From positions 1,736,001 to 1,800,000 of the forward strand of contig OZ218950.1 of the NCBI GenBank assembly GCA_965112735.1: DNA of 64,000 bases, written 5' to 3'. The notes beneath the pieces were generated by a model. It was given only the letters and a program-made list of their open reading frames with translations. It was not told where the DNA came from and did no database searches. Both the position numbers and the translations under genes were made by a program. Origin of the DNA: Phaeosaccion multiseriatum (lineage: Eukaryota > Ochrophyta, other classes). The first letter of the stretch is position 1; each line of letters begins with the position of its first letter. This document shows, in pieces, positions 33,801-43,410 of this stretch.

Positions 33801-36057
33801 GTTGAGCTCCACGTATGTTTTCAGGGCCTCCAGCTCCAGGAAGAGTGTCTTTTGAGTCGAAAGAGTGACAAAGGTGGAGGAGATGGAGGATGAGAGGGAC
33901 AGAAGGACAGAGGGAGAGAGAGAGGTGGCGAGGGTAAGTGAGAGAGTGGGAGACAGAGAGAGGCAAGCGAGGGAGACAGGGGGAGAGAGGGAGAGAGAAG
34001 AATTCTTGCTCCTCGACCTGGACAAGCTCCAAGCCAGGGATGCGAAAGTCGCAGCACGGCGGGTTTAGCTCCACAAGATCGTGACATGACGTCAGCAGCA
34101 CCCACACACACACGCACACTCACACACACATATACACTCACAAACACACACATGAGCTCTCGCATTCTCCTCACTGCTGCGCGTACGTAAGTACCCCCCC
34201 CCCCCTCCTCCCTACCCCAGCCCAACTGCACTCACCCGGACTTGACGAACAGTGTTCCCTGCCGCGTTTCCCCACGCCGGGTTGAGTGAGCGATTCTTTT
34301 CGAACACAGCCAGGCCCTTCCGTGATACCAAAGAGAGAGAACGAGAGGGACACAGAGGGGGAGACGAGGAGCGACGACGACACACACATTGCGAAGGTTT
34401 GAGAGTCGCGTTCTTGACTACTGCATCTCTCTCTTCCTCTCTGCCTCTCTTCCTCTCTTCCTCTCTCTCCCCCCCCCCTCAACCACCCCTGTACTAACTG
34501 CCCTCCTGCAGCATATAGCCAAGCTGTCGGTTACATCCAAAGCGATTGGCTACATTGGGTCTGGTCATGTGATGCGAAAAAAGATGGCCACGCCAACAGG
34601 GCTCTACAGTGCCGTCCCCTGAGGACATACATCCTCATGGCGCTCGCCCAACACCTCCCTCCCTCCCTCCCTCCCTCCCTCCCTCCCTCCCTCCCTCCCT
34701 CTCTCCCTCTCTCCCTCCATCCCTCCCTCCCTCCCTCCCTCCCTCCCTGCCTCCCTCCCTCTCTCCCTCTGTGCCTCCCTCCCTCCCTCCCTGCCTCCCT
34801 CCCTCCCTCCCTCCCTCCCTCCCTGCCTGCCTCCCTCCCTCTCTCCCTCTGTGCCTCCCTCCCTCCCTCCCTGCCCACTCACCTCCTCGAGCCCGGCCTT
34901 CTTCCCCTTGAAGAAGCCTTCAACCTTCCGCAGCTCCTCCTTCACAAGCGGGAAGAACTCCATCTCTGACTCTCTTCGCTCAGCGTCTATACGCTCGTGA
35001 GCTAAGCGGATCACCTGTGCAGAAGGAGGAGGACTTATGTAAGCTTACGGAATGTTATGTACGTATGTGAGTGATCCATCTTTTCGTAAGTGCATGGATG
35101 TTCTTGGGGTATATTTGACTCCTCGTGTCGGCGTCGGCGTGGGTTATGCGGGGAGGGGCCAGTTTGAGTTTCAGTTCGAGACTATTCACGCCACAACCAC
35201 AAAAGACGCGCCACAGGCTTGCCCTAGAGCCGCGTGTGTAAACTCACCCTGTCGGGGCTGTCCAACCTAGCCGGAGGCAGGAGCGGTGCTGCTGCTGCTG
35301 CCGCCGCCGCCTCTTCATCAGCACCTGCCCCTTCTCTGCCCTCTTTGTCATCAGCTGCCTCGTTCCTGCTCCTGGGTTGCTGTTGCCTCCCTCCTCTTTC
35401 GTCGTTGTGAGACCCGTACTGAGGAGGAGCAGGAGGAGCAGTTCCGTAGTGCTTCCCTCCACTCGCCCCACCCCCCTTCGCGAGTCCGAGGCGTGCCCAG
35501 TCGCTGTCCTTCCCCTGTATTCCATATGCAGCAAGTAGACCCTCTTCCTCCTGGTTCCTGCCCTGCCGCTGCTGCTGGTGTATCACCACCTGCTCATGCT
35601 TCAAAGGCCGTTGCAGCGCTTCCTCTCCCTCCTTCTCAAGCCTCTGCTGCTGCTTCCTCGCCTTGCTCACTTCTGCATTCTCAATCAGCGAGAGGCGCTG
35701 AGGGGTGGAGGAGGCGAACCACAGCAGTAGTGAGTTCGCAGGAGGTACAAGGGGTGGGGGGTGGGGGAATGAAGTTGGAAAGCCACATCTCTCCCGTAAG
35801 TGTGAGTATAGTTTCCCCTCTTCTTTCCTCAATGTACCTGGGTCCGCAGGAACCGATACCGCTTGAGCATCCGCTTCAGTTTGTGGTATGCCTGAGGAAG
35901 AGTTGGTTTAGGAGGAGGGAGGAAGGAGGGGGCTGAATCGGCAGGAGGAAGTGGGAAGGGAAGAGAGGAGGAGGAAAGGGTGATGCGACTCTCTTACCAG
36001 GTACTTCTCTTGCCATGCGGGATAGACTCCAACGTCCAGCTGCTTGCCGAACTTCAT
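27818..36057 (-). CDS. SPX-domain SLC13/DASS phosphate transporter (yeast PHO87/90/91 type)
   Basis: Eighteen exons: 36057-35998, 35891-35838, 35697-35248, 35014-34883, 34316-34236, 33848-33795, 33538-33397, 33053-32897, 32673-32490, 31951-31907, 31647-31462, 31046-31018, 30704-30651, 30280-29935, 29605-29474, 29339-29220, 28730-28626 and 28123-27818; about 878 aa, the usual length of this family. Phases agree at all 17 junctions. The SPX domain starts at residue 1 (MKFGKQLDVGVYPAWQEKYL, HKLKRMLKRY). It is split by a Gln/Ala-rich insert in exon 3 and ends with TYVELNSEGFRKIIKKYDK, the inositol-pyrophosphate-sensing helix. The membrane part has the anion-symporter motifs LLGVAFSCNMGGM, VTPIASMQN, LGGGNVLGMAIAKSDLL, STFVSHTVSS and PFSSFPNVTS. 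It likely imports phosphate, gated by SPX. Exon 15 has a weak donor, GTTGGT. Confidence 0.93.
28348..28625 (-). repeat. (GTGA)n array starting exactly at a 5' splice site
   Basis: Read on the minus strand, exon 17 of the SPX transporter ends in TCG at 28626. The donor GTGAGT is the first unit of about 270 bp of GTGA repeats with point changes. Every unit recreates a donor-like hexamer. Confidence 0.9.
28785..29108 (+). repeat. (GGGA)n array in an intron
   Basis: More than 300 bp of GGGA/GGAA repeats fill the intron before exon 17 of the SPX transporter. On the gene's sense strand it is TCCC, pyrimidine-rich and upstream of the acceptor at 28731. Confidence 0.95.
30411..30474 (+). repeat. Two tandem copies of the dispersed motif CAGCAGTTGGTGATACAGC
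   Basis: The motif occurs twice 40 bp apart in the intron between exons 13 and 14 of the SPX transporter. Each copy is flanked by AGCACAGGACAG. Related copies occur in coding and non-coding DNA across the window. Confidence 0.85.
31317..31358 (-). pseudogene. Duplicated partial exon with donor, SPX transporter intron
   Basis: These 42 bp closely copy the 3' end of exon 11 (about 31462-31503): both encode NHTSPV..GAIVMP and both end in CCC followed by a donor (GTACGT here, GTAAGT in exon 11). No acceptor is visible just upstream, so it is more likely a relic of a local duplication than a usable alternative exon. Confidence 0.6.
32122..32342 (+). repeat. (AGGGG)n pentanucleotide array, G-quadruplex prone
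   Basis: More than 40 units of AGGGG with some AGCGG variants lie in the intron between exons 9 and 10 of the SPX transporter. G4 runs every five bases make the plus strand strongly G-quadruplex prone. The transcript carries the C-rich strand. Confidence 0.9.
34656..34876 (+). repeat. (CCCT)n array next to a donor
   Basis: On the minus strand this reads GGGA and begins within 10 bases of the donor of exon 4 of the SPX transporter (GAG|GTGAGTGGGCAGGGAGGG). It holds internal larger duplications with TCTCCCTCTGTGCC spacers. Confidence 0.9.
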
Positions 36058-36814
36058 CGCCGGCCCCTCTCTGCCACTCTCTCCTTCTCTCTCCCTCTCT
36101 CTCTCTCCCTCTTTTCTCTCGCTCTCTCTCTCTATCTTTCTCACTCTCTCTCTCAGCAGCCGAACTTCATCACAGCAAGGTGGCTACTGCTACATGCACT
36201 ACCTAAGAAGGAGAATATGAAGTAATGAACAAATGGCGGAGGCGCCCGAAGCTCACTCGTTGGTGCTCCGTGTCACAAATGGTAGTCCGCCTATCGAACC
36301 CTTTCCCCCCCCCAACCCTTCCCCCCCCACACAACCCTGATGCTGTCGACCATGCTATCGGCCGCCCGATCCGCAGATAGCGCGCCGGCGATAGCAGATA
36401 GCACACCCCCCCCAAAGCCGGGTGACGCTGCGATAGCAGATAGCACCCAGACAGATAGCGGATAGCACGTCAGGGGTCGACCCACTCCACTGATGGACAA
36501 CGATGTACGAAGCTACCGTGCCAGCATCCGAGGGGGCTTGTCATCGTCGTGGTGGTCTGCCTGCTTTACTTCCAGGTGAGGCTGCTGGTCCCCCTGTTGG
36601 TCTGTGTGGTGGTTTTGTTTCCCGCCGGACCTAAGCGCGCTAATAATGGCGCTAATGATGGCTTAGGTCCCTGGGGCCACCTAATCACCACAACAGTATG
36701 CATGCGGTTCGACCTTCATTGATTGCAATGCTCCGCAGCAGGGGAACGTGTATATGTTCCGATAGTGCCACTCGCGCATTTTTGGTCGAAGGTGCCCAAG
36801 GCTGAAGTCCGCAC
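36058..36814. other. Upstream region of the SPX transporter; GATAGC repeats and a small hairpin
   Basis: It contains CT-rich tracts (36075-36150), a group of GATAGC/CAGATAGC repeats at about 36350-36470 and a perfect 10-bp inverted repeat GGACCTAAGC (36627-36636) / GCTTAGGTCC (36661-36670). The promoter of the transporter must lie at its left end. No gene seen. Confidence 0.45.
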
Positions 36815-37310
36815 AACTTTTCCCTTCTTTCCCTCCCTTTTCTTTCTTTTCCTTTTTTCTTGCTCGCTTCTTCAGTGTCTGAGACTCAAGCCGGAAGTTG
36901 AGCTCGCATCCGAGCAGCCTCGCCAACGATGGAGCGAAAACCCACGATGGGGCGCAGAGAGGGACGAGGAAGGGAAGAGAGCGGAGCCTGAGCACGCGGC
37001 CGGGGCCGACAGGGCACACGCCTGCACAGGTCCACGACAGCATTCTTCCACTCGTCCTGCTAAGATCCAGAACGAGTGGAAGAATGCTGTCGTCGACCTG
37101 TCCAGGCGTGTGCCCTGTCGGCCCCGGCCGCGTGCTCAGGCTCCGCTCTCTTCCCTTCCTCGTCCCTCTCTGCGCCCCATCGTGGGTTTTCGCTCCATCG
37201 TTGGCGAGGCTGCTCGGATGCGAGCTCAACTTCCGGCTTGAGTCTCAGGCACTGAAGAAGCAAGCAAGAAAGACAAGAAAGAAAAGGGAGGGAAAGCAGA
37301 GAAAAGCTTC
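36815..37310. repeat. Foldback palindrome 1, arms about 235 bp
   Basis: Left arm about 36815-37055 and right arm 37072-37310 are near-perfect reverse complements around a 16-bp loop. As a result the same long ORF (SSHPSSLANDGAKTHDGAQ...) is read on both strands. A few substitutions and one small length difference near the outer ends separate the arms. Confidence 0.9.
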
Positions 37311-37629
37311 CCCGGACACGACGGAGTCGGATGAGCCATCTCCTTCATCCGCCCCTTCGGGTTTGTCCATGGACACATCCGCTGGCGTTGAGGAGAGCTC
37401 AGCCTACCCAGCAGCCTGCAATCCCTTTCGCAAACCCCCGAAGAGAGCCCACGAGGGAGTTTACCGAAAGGTGAGTAGTGCGGCACTATCCCTCACTCAC
37501 ACTTACTTACTCACTCACTCACTCACTCACTCACCCCCCTCCTCCCTTTTCATCTCTCTCCGTCTTTTTCTGCCTCAATCCCCTCCCTCTCATATCCATA
37601 CGCGTGCCACCAGAACGCTGGGAGCCTAG
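37311..37629 (+). other. Exon-like fragment and (ACTC) intron-like stretch between palindromes
   Basis: An open frame continues out of palindrome 1 to 37468 (PFRKPPKRAHEGVYRK) and is followed by GTGAGT. A (ACTC) tract and a CACCAG acceptor-like site at 37613 come next. It looks like part of a spliced gene, perhaps the 5' part of the UDG-like gene that follows. That link is inference. Confidence 0.35.
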
Positions 37630-38080
37630 CTGTGGGGGGGAGGGGCTCCTCCCGCCAACGCCCGTCTGCGTGGGTGAGAGTACGCGTCCAGCGAAACGGA
37701 CGAAGGTTGTGGAGGAAGCGGGACCGGGGTCTGCCAGCAGCCCACCCCCCGGGGGACAGGGACGGGGAGGCTCCTCCCGCCAACGCCCGCCTGGTTCCCT
37801 GGATGAGAATAGGCCTCGCGCTGGAGGCCTATTCACATCCAGAGCACCAGGGAGGAGTTGACGGGAGGAGCCCCCCCGGTCCCTGTCCCCCGGGGGGTGG
37901 GCTGCTGACAGACCCGAGTTCCTCTTCCTCCACAACCCTCCTTTGCTTCGCTGGACGGGTACTCTCACCCAGGGAACAGACGGGCGTTGACGGGAGGAGC
38001 CTCCCCGTCCCTGTCCCCCGGGGGGTGGGCTGCTGACAGACCCCGGTCCCGCTTCATCCACAGCCCTCCTTTAAAGGAGG
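37630..38080. repeat. Foldback palindrome 2 with tandem GC-rich units
   Basis: The centre is at about 37820 (AGAATAGGCCT / AGGCCTATTC). Arms of about 185 bp carry a repeated unit around GGGAGGAGCCTCCCCGTCCC. That unit occurs twice in plus and twice in minus orientation. At the right end is a perfect 18-bp palindrome CCCTCCTTTAAAGGAGGG (38062-38079). Confidence 0.85.
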
Positions 38081-38841
38081 GTGGTAGAGGAAGAGGAACT
38101 CGGGTCTGTCAGCCGCAGCATCGCAGAAACGCAGCGGGACGCTGACCCGGCCCTGCTGCGAGGCAAGAATCATTCCGTGGTCCCCTTCCCAGGAGATGGG
38201 ACTCTCATCGTCATGGGCTTATGCCCTTCTGCCCAGTGTAACAAGGAGTCTGCGACGGAGGTGGATATGATGAAGAACCTCAAAGGAACGTTTAAGGGTG
38301 TTTCCTGGATAGATCTCCGTGTTTGGAGCGCCTCCGACAACAACAGCAGCATCGACCAGCGGGTCATTGCAACCTTTTCCCCGGGACGATGAGATGGTGG
38401 GCGATTGGCATCGTCGCTTGCAGGAGCAGCTTCGCACTCCCCGCAACCTCGCTGGACTGCCTGTCGTCTACTTTGCAGGGGCAACATGTCAGGCGGCTTT
38501 CGGAAAGATGAACGACAGGGGCCTTGTCTCGCTCGACACAGAGATCAACTCAGCGTTCGGCGTTGCTTGGGGTGTGGAAACTTGCCACAGGGGAGGCCTT
38601 CGTCGCCGTTCAGCGCCCCCACCCGAATTGGCATCTCGTCTCGGGTAGGAAGAAGCTCGCCGTCGACCTGTTCAAGGAGACCATGGCTATCTTGTGCGCC
38701 GCAAGCAGCATCTCCACGGCGCAAACGGCCAATACGGAGTTTGAAGCGGCGTCAAAGGAGTGCCGTCCTGCGAGCGAAGAGGCCTTGCGTCGGAGGAAGG
38801 TGGCACAGAACTGGCTGAAGATCCATTCCCTCAGCTCATGA
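38081..38841 (+). pseudogene. UDG-superfamily-like gene remnant, copy A (frameshifted)
   Basis: Two overlapping frames cover one protein. 38081-38392 holds FPGDGTLIVMGLCPSAQCN and ends after IDQRVIATF. After a +1 shift at about 38383-38388 the reading continues as RDDEMVGDWHRRLQEQL, VVYFAGATCQAAFG and LVSLDTEINSAFGV. A further shift leads to EAFVAVQRPHPNWHLVSGRKK and ends at 38841. The order G-x-C/A-P-S, a 'vvxxGAtxxxxxG' strand and a 'RPHPxW' turn followed by a helix resembles motif A, the central strand and the His-Pro motif of family 4/5 uracil-DNA glycosylases. Identity is low, so this is a pattern call. Copy B on the minus strand lacks the first shift, which shows this copy is damaged. 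Confidence 0.45.
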
Positions 38842-39660
38842 CGAGGAGGAGGAGGCCGGTATCCATGCTCGTGTCCATTGAATCCTCCCCCTCCTCCACC
38901 CCCTCAACATATAGAGGCCGTCCACCCCCCCCCCCTCTTTCTCGCGAGCTGCTCTGCCACTTCCTTCCTCTTCGCACTGACATCAGCGAAGAGGAAGGAA
39001 TCTGCTACATATACAGCAGATTCCTTCCTCTTCGCTGATGTCAGTGCGAAGAGGAAGGAAGTGGCAGAGCAGCTCGCGAGAAAGGGGTGGGGGGGGTGGA
39101 CGGCCTCTATATGTTGAGGGGGTGGAGGAGGGGGAGGATTCAATGGACACGAGCATGGATACCGGCCTCCTCCTCCTCGTCATGAGCTGAGATCTTCAGC
39201 CAGTTCTGTGCCACTTTCCTCCGACGCAAGGCCACTTCGCTCGCAGGACGGCACTCCTTTGACGCCGCTTCAAACTCCGTATTGGCCGTTTGCGCCGTGG
39301 AGATGCTGCTTACGGCGCACAAGATAGCCATGGTCTCCTTGAACAGGTCGACGGCGAGCTTCTTCCTACCCGAGACGAGATGCCAACTCGCGTGTGGGCG
39401 CTGAACGGCGACGAAGGCCTCCCCTGTGCAAAGTGTCCACACCCCAACGCCGAACGCTGAGTTGATCTCTGTGTCGAGCGAGACAAGGCCCATTTCCTTC
39501 ATCTTTCCGGAAGCCGCCTGGCATGTTGCCCCTGCAAAGTAGACGACAGGCAGTCCAGCGAGGTTGCGGGGAGTGCGAAGCTGCTCCTGCAAGCGACGAT
39601 GCCAATCGCCCACCATCTCATCGTCCCGGGCAAAGGTTGCAATGACCCGCTGGTCGATGC
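38348..39660. repeat. Foldback palindrome 3, arms about 650 bp
   Basis: The two arms (about 38348-39006 and 39015-39660) are near-identical reverse complements around an 8-bp loop (TCTGCT / AGCAGA). The UDG-like coding stretch is therefore present twice, head to head at its 3' ends. Arms differ by scattered substitutions, single-base indels and a different length of a C run, so they are not a perfect copy. Confidence 0.92.
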
Positions 39661-39712
39661 CTTGCTCGTTCTTGAAAAGCATCGCAGGACTTTCGGGGAC
39701 AAGAGGCTCCAA
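39140..39712 (-). pseudogene. UDG-superfamily-like gene remnant, copy B
   Basis: One open frame of about 190 codons matches copy A from IDQRVIATFARDDEM to RRRKVAQNWLKI without the first frameshift. It lacks the N-terminal motif-A part: palindrome homology stops at about 39660 and unrelated sequence supplies a Met upstream. The His-Pro motif reads RPHASW here (RPHPNW in copy A), so the proline is lost. It also differs at TLCTGEAF, where copy A is frameshifted. Probably a truncated duplicate. Confidence 0.45.
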
Positions 39713-39774
39713 AAGATTCTCGTCAGTTCTCTCAGGACGAGTCTGACGCTATGCATCGTCCATGTGCTCACTCG

Positions 39775-40022
39775 AGTAATGGCGAAGTGCGCTGGGAGGG
39801 GCTGGCTTTGCCAAGTGGTTGTCGGGCAGCATCGCTTGTCGACAAGCAATGCTAGCACAGCTGAGGAGCCTGACAAAGCCATCGTCCCCCAGCGTACTTC
39901 GCCATGAATCGAGCTGCTGCGTGAACCCTGTGTCTCCCAGAGTCACACATGTCACACCTGTCTGGGAGACCCAGGGTTCACGCAGCAGCTCGACTCATGG
40001 CGAAGTGCGCTGGGAGACGATG
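39775..40022. repeat. Foldback palindromes 4 and 5 sharing one arm
   Basis: One segment (starting TGGCGAAGTGCGCTGGGA) appears in plus orientation near 39779, minus near 39886-39905 and plus again near 39998. The first centre is the perfect GCTTGTCGACAAGC at 39834-39847; the second is near 39950 (CTCCCAG / CTGGGAG). Alternating +,-,+ copies are what repeated foldback template switching would leave. Confidence 0.85.
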
Positions 40023-40425
40023 ACGTCCTCGATCATCAACCACGGAACTCAAGTCGGACAGTGCCTCCTAGAGAGGTAGTGGAGGAGGTTGGACTCGGAG
40101 ATGCTGGGGGGTAAGAAAAATGGTTCCATCGGGCTTTCGATGGTCGTCGCGGTCGCGTTTTTCGCCGCCCAATCTTGTGGGGGAAGCAAGAGGAATGTGG
40201 GCAACGGCACTCCTGCGTCGAACCCTTGTCGTGTTTGAGAATATGTGTACGAGGAGCTCCGCCACTGCTGCCTTCCTTCCTTCCTTCCTTCCTTCCTTCC
40301 TTCCTTCCTTCCTTCCTTCCTTCCTTCCTTGCTTGCTTCCGCCCTCCCCTTACGGGGCGCAAATAAGGAACAAAAAGTAGCCGGTACATCACTTACTATT
40401 TCATTTGCTGCCGTACCAACAACTG
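40023..40425. other. Spacer with (CTTC)n tract, no gene
   Basis: It runs from the palindrome cluster to the stop of the coiled-coil gene. A (TTCC)n tract lies at about 40272-40330. A diverged copy of the dispersed TTGGTGATA motif begins at about 40408 and spans the stop codon of the neighbouring gene. Confidence 0.45.
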
Positions 40426-43358
40426 CTATTGCTGCTGCCCCTGGCCCTGCTGCATGGAGAGATAGGCTCCTCGCAACTCTGCCTGTACGCGCTTCAGCTC
40501 CATGTCCCTCTCCCACAACGCCTCAGAGCAGCAGCCGCACCCCCCAACCCCGTCCATTCTTCTCCTACTTCCACTCCCAGAACAGACATCGTCCTCTTCG
40601 GTTTCCGAATCCTCATGGCCACCGTGGTGCTCGTGGTGCTTGCTCTGGCGCTTGCCGGAACCCTGCTCGCGGTGGTAGGACCGCCTATTGTGGCGGCCCG
40701 GGGATGCACCACCACCACCACCACCACCACCAGGAGGAGGAGTCCTTGCCCTCTTCTTCGGCCAGTTCCGACGGCGGCGCTGTCCTGCACTCTCACCACC
40801 ACCACCACCACCACCACCCGGCGTCGAGTTGATCTTTCCCCGACCTCCTTCTCCTCCAGCTGTATCACCAACTGCTACTGCTGCTGCTGCTGCTGCCGAT
40901 CCTCCAGCCCTCTTGACACGTCTCGTTCCTCCTCGTGGCCGCAGAGGAGGAGGGGGAGTCTCGCAACAAGATGCCGGGAGGAGCGACTCCGATTCTGATT
41001 CCGATTCCAACTCCGGCTTCGGCTTCGGGTCCGGTGCTGATACTAACCCCCTCCGACCGACACGTTCGCGTCCTCGCCCAATCATAAGGCCACCATCGCT
41101 GCTTCTCGTAGTCGTGCCCGCCCCCCCCCCCGGAGGCAGTAGCCGTCGATGATGATGATGGTGATGATGATGGTTGAGCTGCTGTTGATTCCCATGAAGA
41201 GTCCTCCCCTGCTGCTTTATCACCAACTGCTGCTGCTTGTGCTGTAGCTGCAGGCGGTCCATCGCCTTCATCACGTTGGCCAGCTCCGCCTCCGCCTCCG
41301 CCCTCGCACCCCTCTCCTCGCCCACCAGACGCATGAGTCCCGCCTCCTTCCTGGCATACTTCAAAGCCATTTCCTGTAACCGCTGGTGGCTCCTCTCTGC
41401 CGCCCTGCGGATTTCCGAGTCGAAGTCTGCCTGCAGGGCCGCCTTGATATCCCTCAGTCGTGTGTTCCATTCCTCTTTGCGGCGGGCGTGGTCGCTGCGC
41501 TCAGAGGCCAAGGTTAGTGTCAGCGCCCTCGTTCGCTTGGCAATCTCCTTGTTGGTTTGCGCCCTCTCTGCCTCGAGCCTGCTCACACAAGCAGACTATA
41601 TGGTGTAGTGTGGTGTGGTGTGGTGTGGTGTGGTGTGGTGTGGTGTGGTGTGGTGTGGTGTGGTGTGGTGTGGTGTGGTGTGGTGTGGTGTGGTGTGGTG
41701 TGGTGTGGTGTGGTGTAGTGTGGTGTGGTGTGGTGTGGTGTGGTGTGGTGTGGTGTGGTGTGGTGTAGTTTGGTGTGGTGTGGTGTGGTGTGGTGTAGTT
41801 TGGTGTGGTGTAGTGTGGTGTAGTGTGGTGTGGTGTGGTGTGGTGTGGTGTGGTGTGGTGTGGTGTAGTGTGGTGTGGTGTGGTGTGATGTGGTGTGATG
41901 TAATGTGATGTGGTGTGGTGTGGTGTGGTGCGGTGTGGTATGGTGGGGAAGGGGAAGTGGGGATGGTGGGTAGGGTAGTAGGGGAACCGAACGAAAAATG
42001 ATGTGTAAGAGAGACGAGTTGACGAAGAAGAGGGGAAGGGAGGGGGGGAGGAAAAGGAGATGGCACTAGAAGAAAAGGGGTGAAATAGGGACATGTATGC
42101 ATGCACGGATGAAGGAGCTTACCCATCCACATACCCCATGACCTCGATTAAGTCAACAAGTCGAGAAAGTTCACAAGAGAGCAGCCTTGGACCCTTTGAC
42201 CTTGACCTCACTCACCTTGTCCGCGAGGGCTGCCCTGAGCTTCGCGCACGTGACCTGCTCCTTCCACTGACTGAGCTCCAGCTCCATCCGCACCTGCTTA
42301 GACAATACCACCGTTCCATAAACACAAGAAGCACAACGCCGTTCCACGATTGAAACTCAGTTGGACCCTCGCTCTCCCTCACAAAATGAAGACTCAAACT
42401 GTCCAGCTCCAAAGCCAGCAACCACCTCCCTCAATCCCTCCGCCGCACCTGCTTCATCTCGCGTCGGAGTCCTTCCATCTTGCCCTCCTGCCAGGCGCGG
42501 GCCGTCCTCTGGAGGAGCTCTGCGGCAGCCGTCTCCTCGGCACTGTACAGCGGACTTGAGGCTGAAGACGACGACGACGTGCCGGCAGGGGAAGGAGAAG
42601 GGGAAGCAGAATGGGCCGCTCTGTTGTCATGGTTGCTGCTGCTTCTTCCCCGCTCTCTCCTCTCCCTTCTCGCTCTGACTTTGTGCGCAGCCACGTCCGC
42701 AGCAAGGGCCAGCGACGTTCGTGCGATGGATGATCCTTCCTCCCGCTGTGCCTCTCTCCCTCCTTCTCCTGATGCTGCTGCTACTATTACTACTGATGCT
42801 TCTTCTGCTGCTGCCGATTCTGCCTCTGCTGCGTTGGCGACGACTAGCATCTCCCGTAGACTAGGGGGCCTCCCCACCTGCCCTTCAGCATCCCCATCTC
42901 CTTCGCCCTCCTCCGTCTCCCGCCGTTGAGGACTCTGAGGACCATCCATGGTTCCGCTGCTTCTCTCCTCCTGCCCACCCTCTCTCCGTTCTGCTCCTTC
43001 CCGGGTGGAGAAGCGACTGCTTCCATTGAGGCTGTCCTGCTCCATAATCGACTCGTGCCTAGCGTCCTCCTCGCTTTCCTCCCCCTCCTCCTTGCCCTCA
43101 TCCTTGCCCTCCTCCTCCCCCCCCCCCTTCTCCTTCGCCTCCTCTCCTCTACTGCTTTCCTTTGTCGTCTCGCCTACTGCCCCCCTGGATCCTTCCTCTT
43201 CGTCCTCCTCGTGCTCCTCCGAAGACGACTGCGCATCACCAACTCCCCGCCCCTTACGGCTTGGACTCTTAAGCCGCTGCCGCCGTCGAGAAGAAGCGGC
43301 ATGAGGCGATGATGATGATGATGGTACCACCGACACTTCTTGCCTCTCCTCTCTGTTG

Positions 43359-43410
<52 letters not shown>

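Noticed and set aside
34000-34119. Extra SPX transporter exon reading LVELN..GLELVQ on the minus strand
   Set aside because: There is no convincing acceptor upstream, and joining exons 34316-34236 and 33848-33795 directly gives a continuous SPX helix.
36681-37629. Matching ORFs on both strands as two genes
   Set aside because: They are the two arms of one palindrome, so each is the mirror of the other.
41605-41940. Internal telomere-like repeat (GGTGT)n
   Set aside because: It lies inside an intron between phase-matched exons and does not match common telomere units such as TTAGGG or TTTAGGG.
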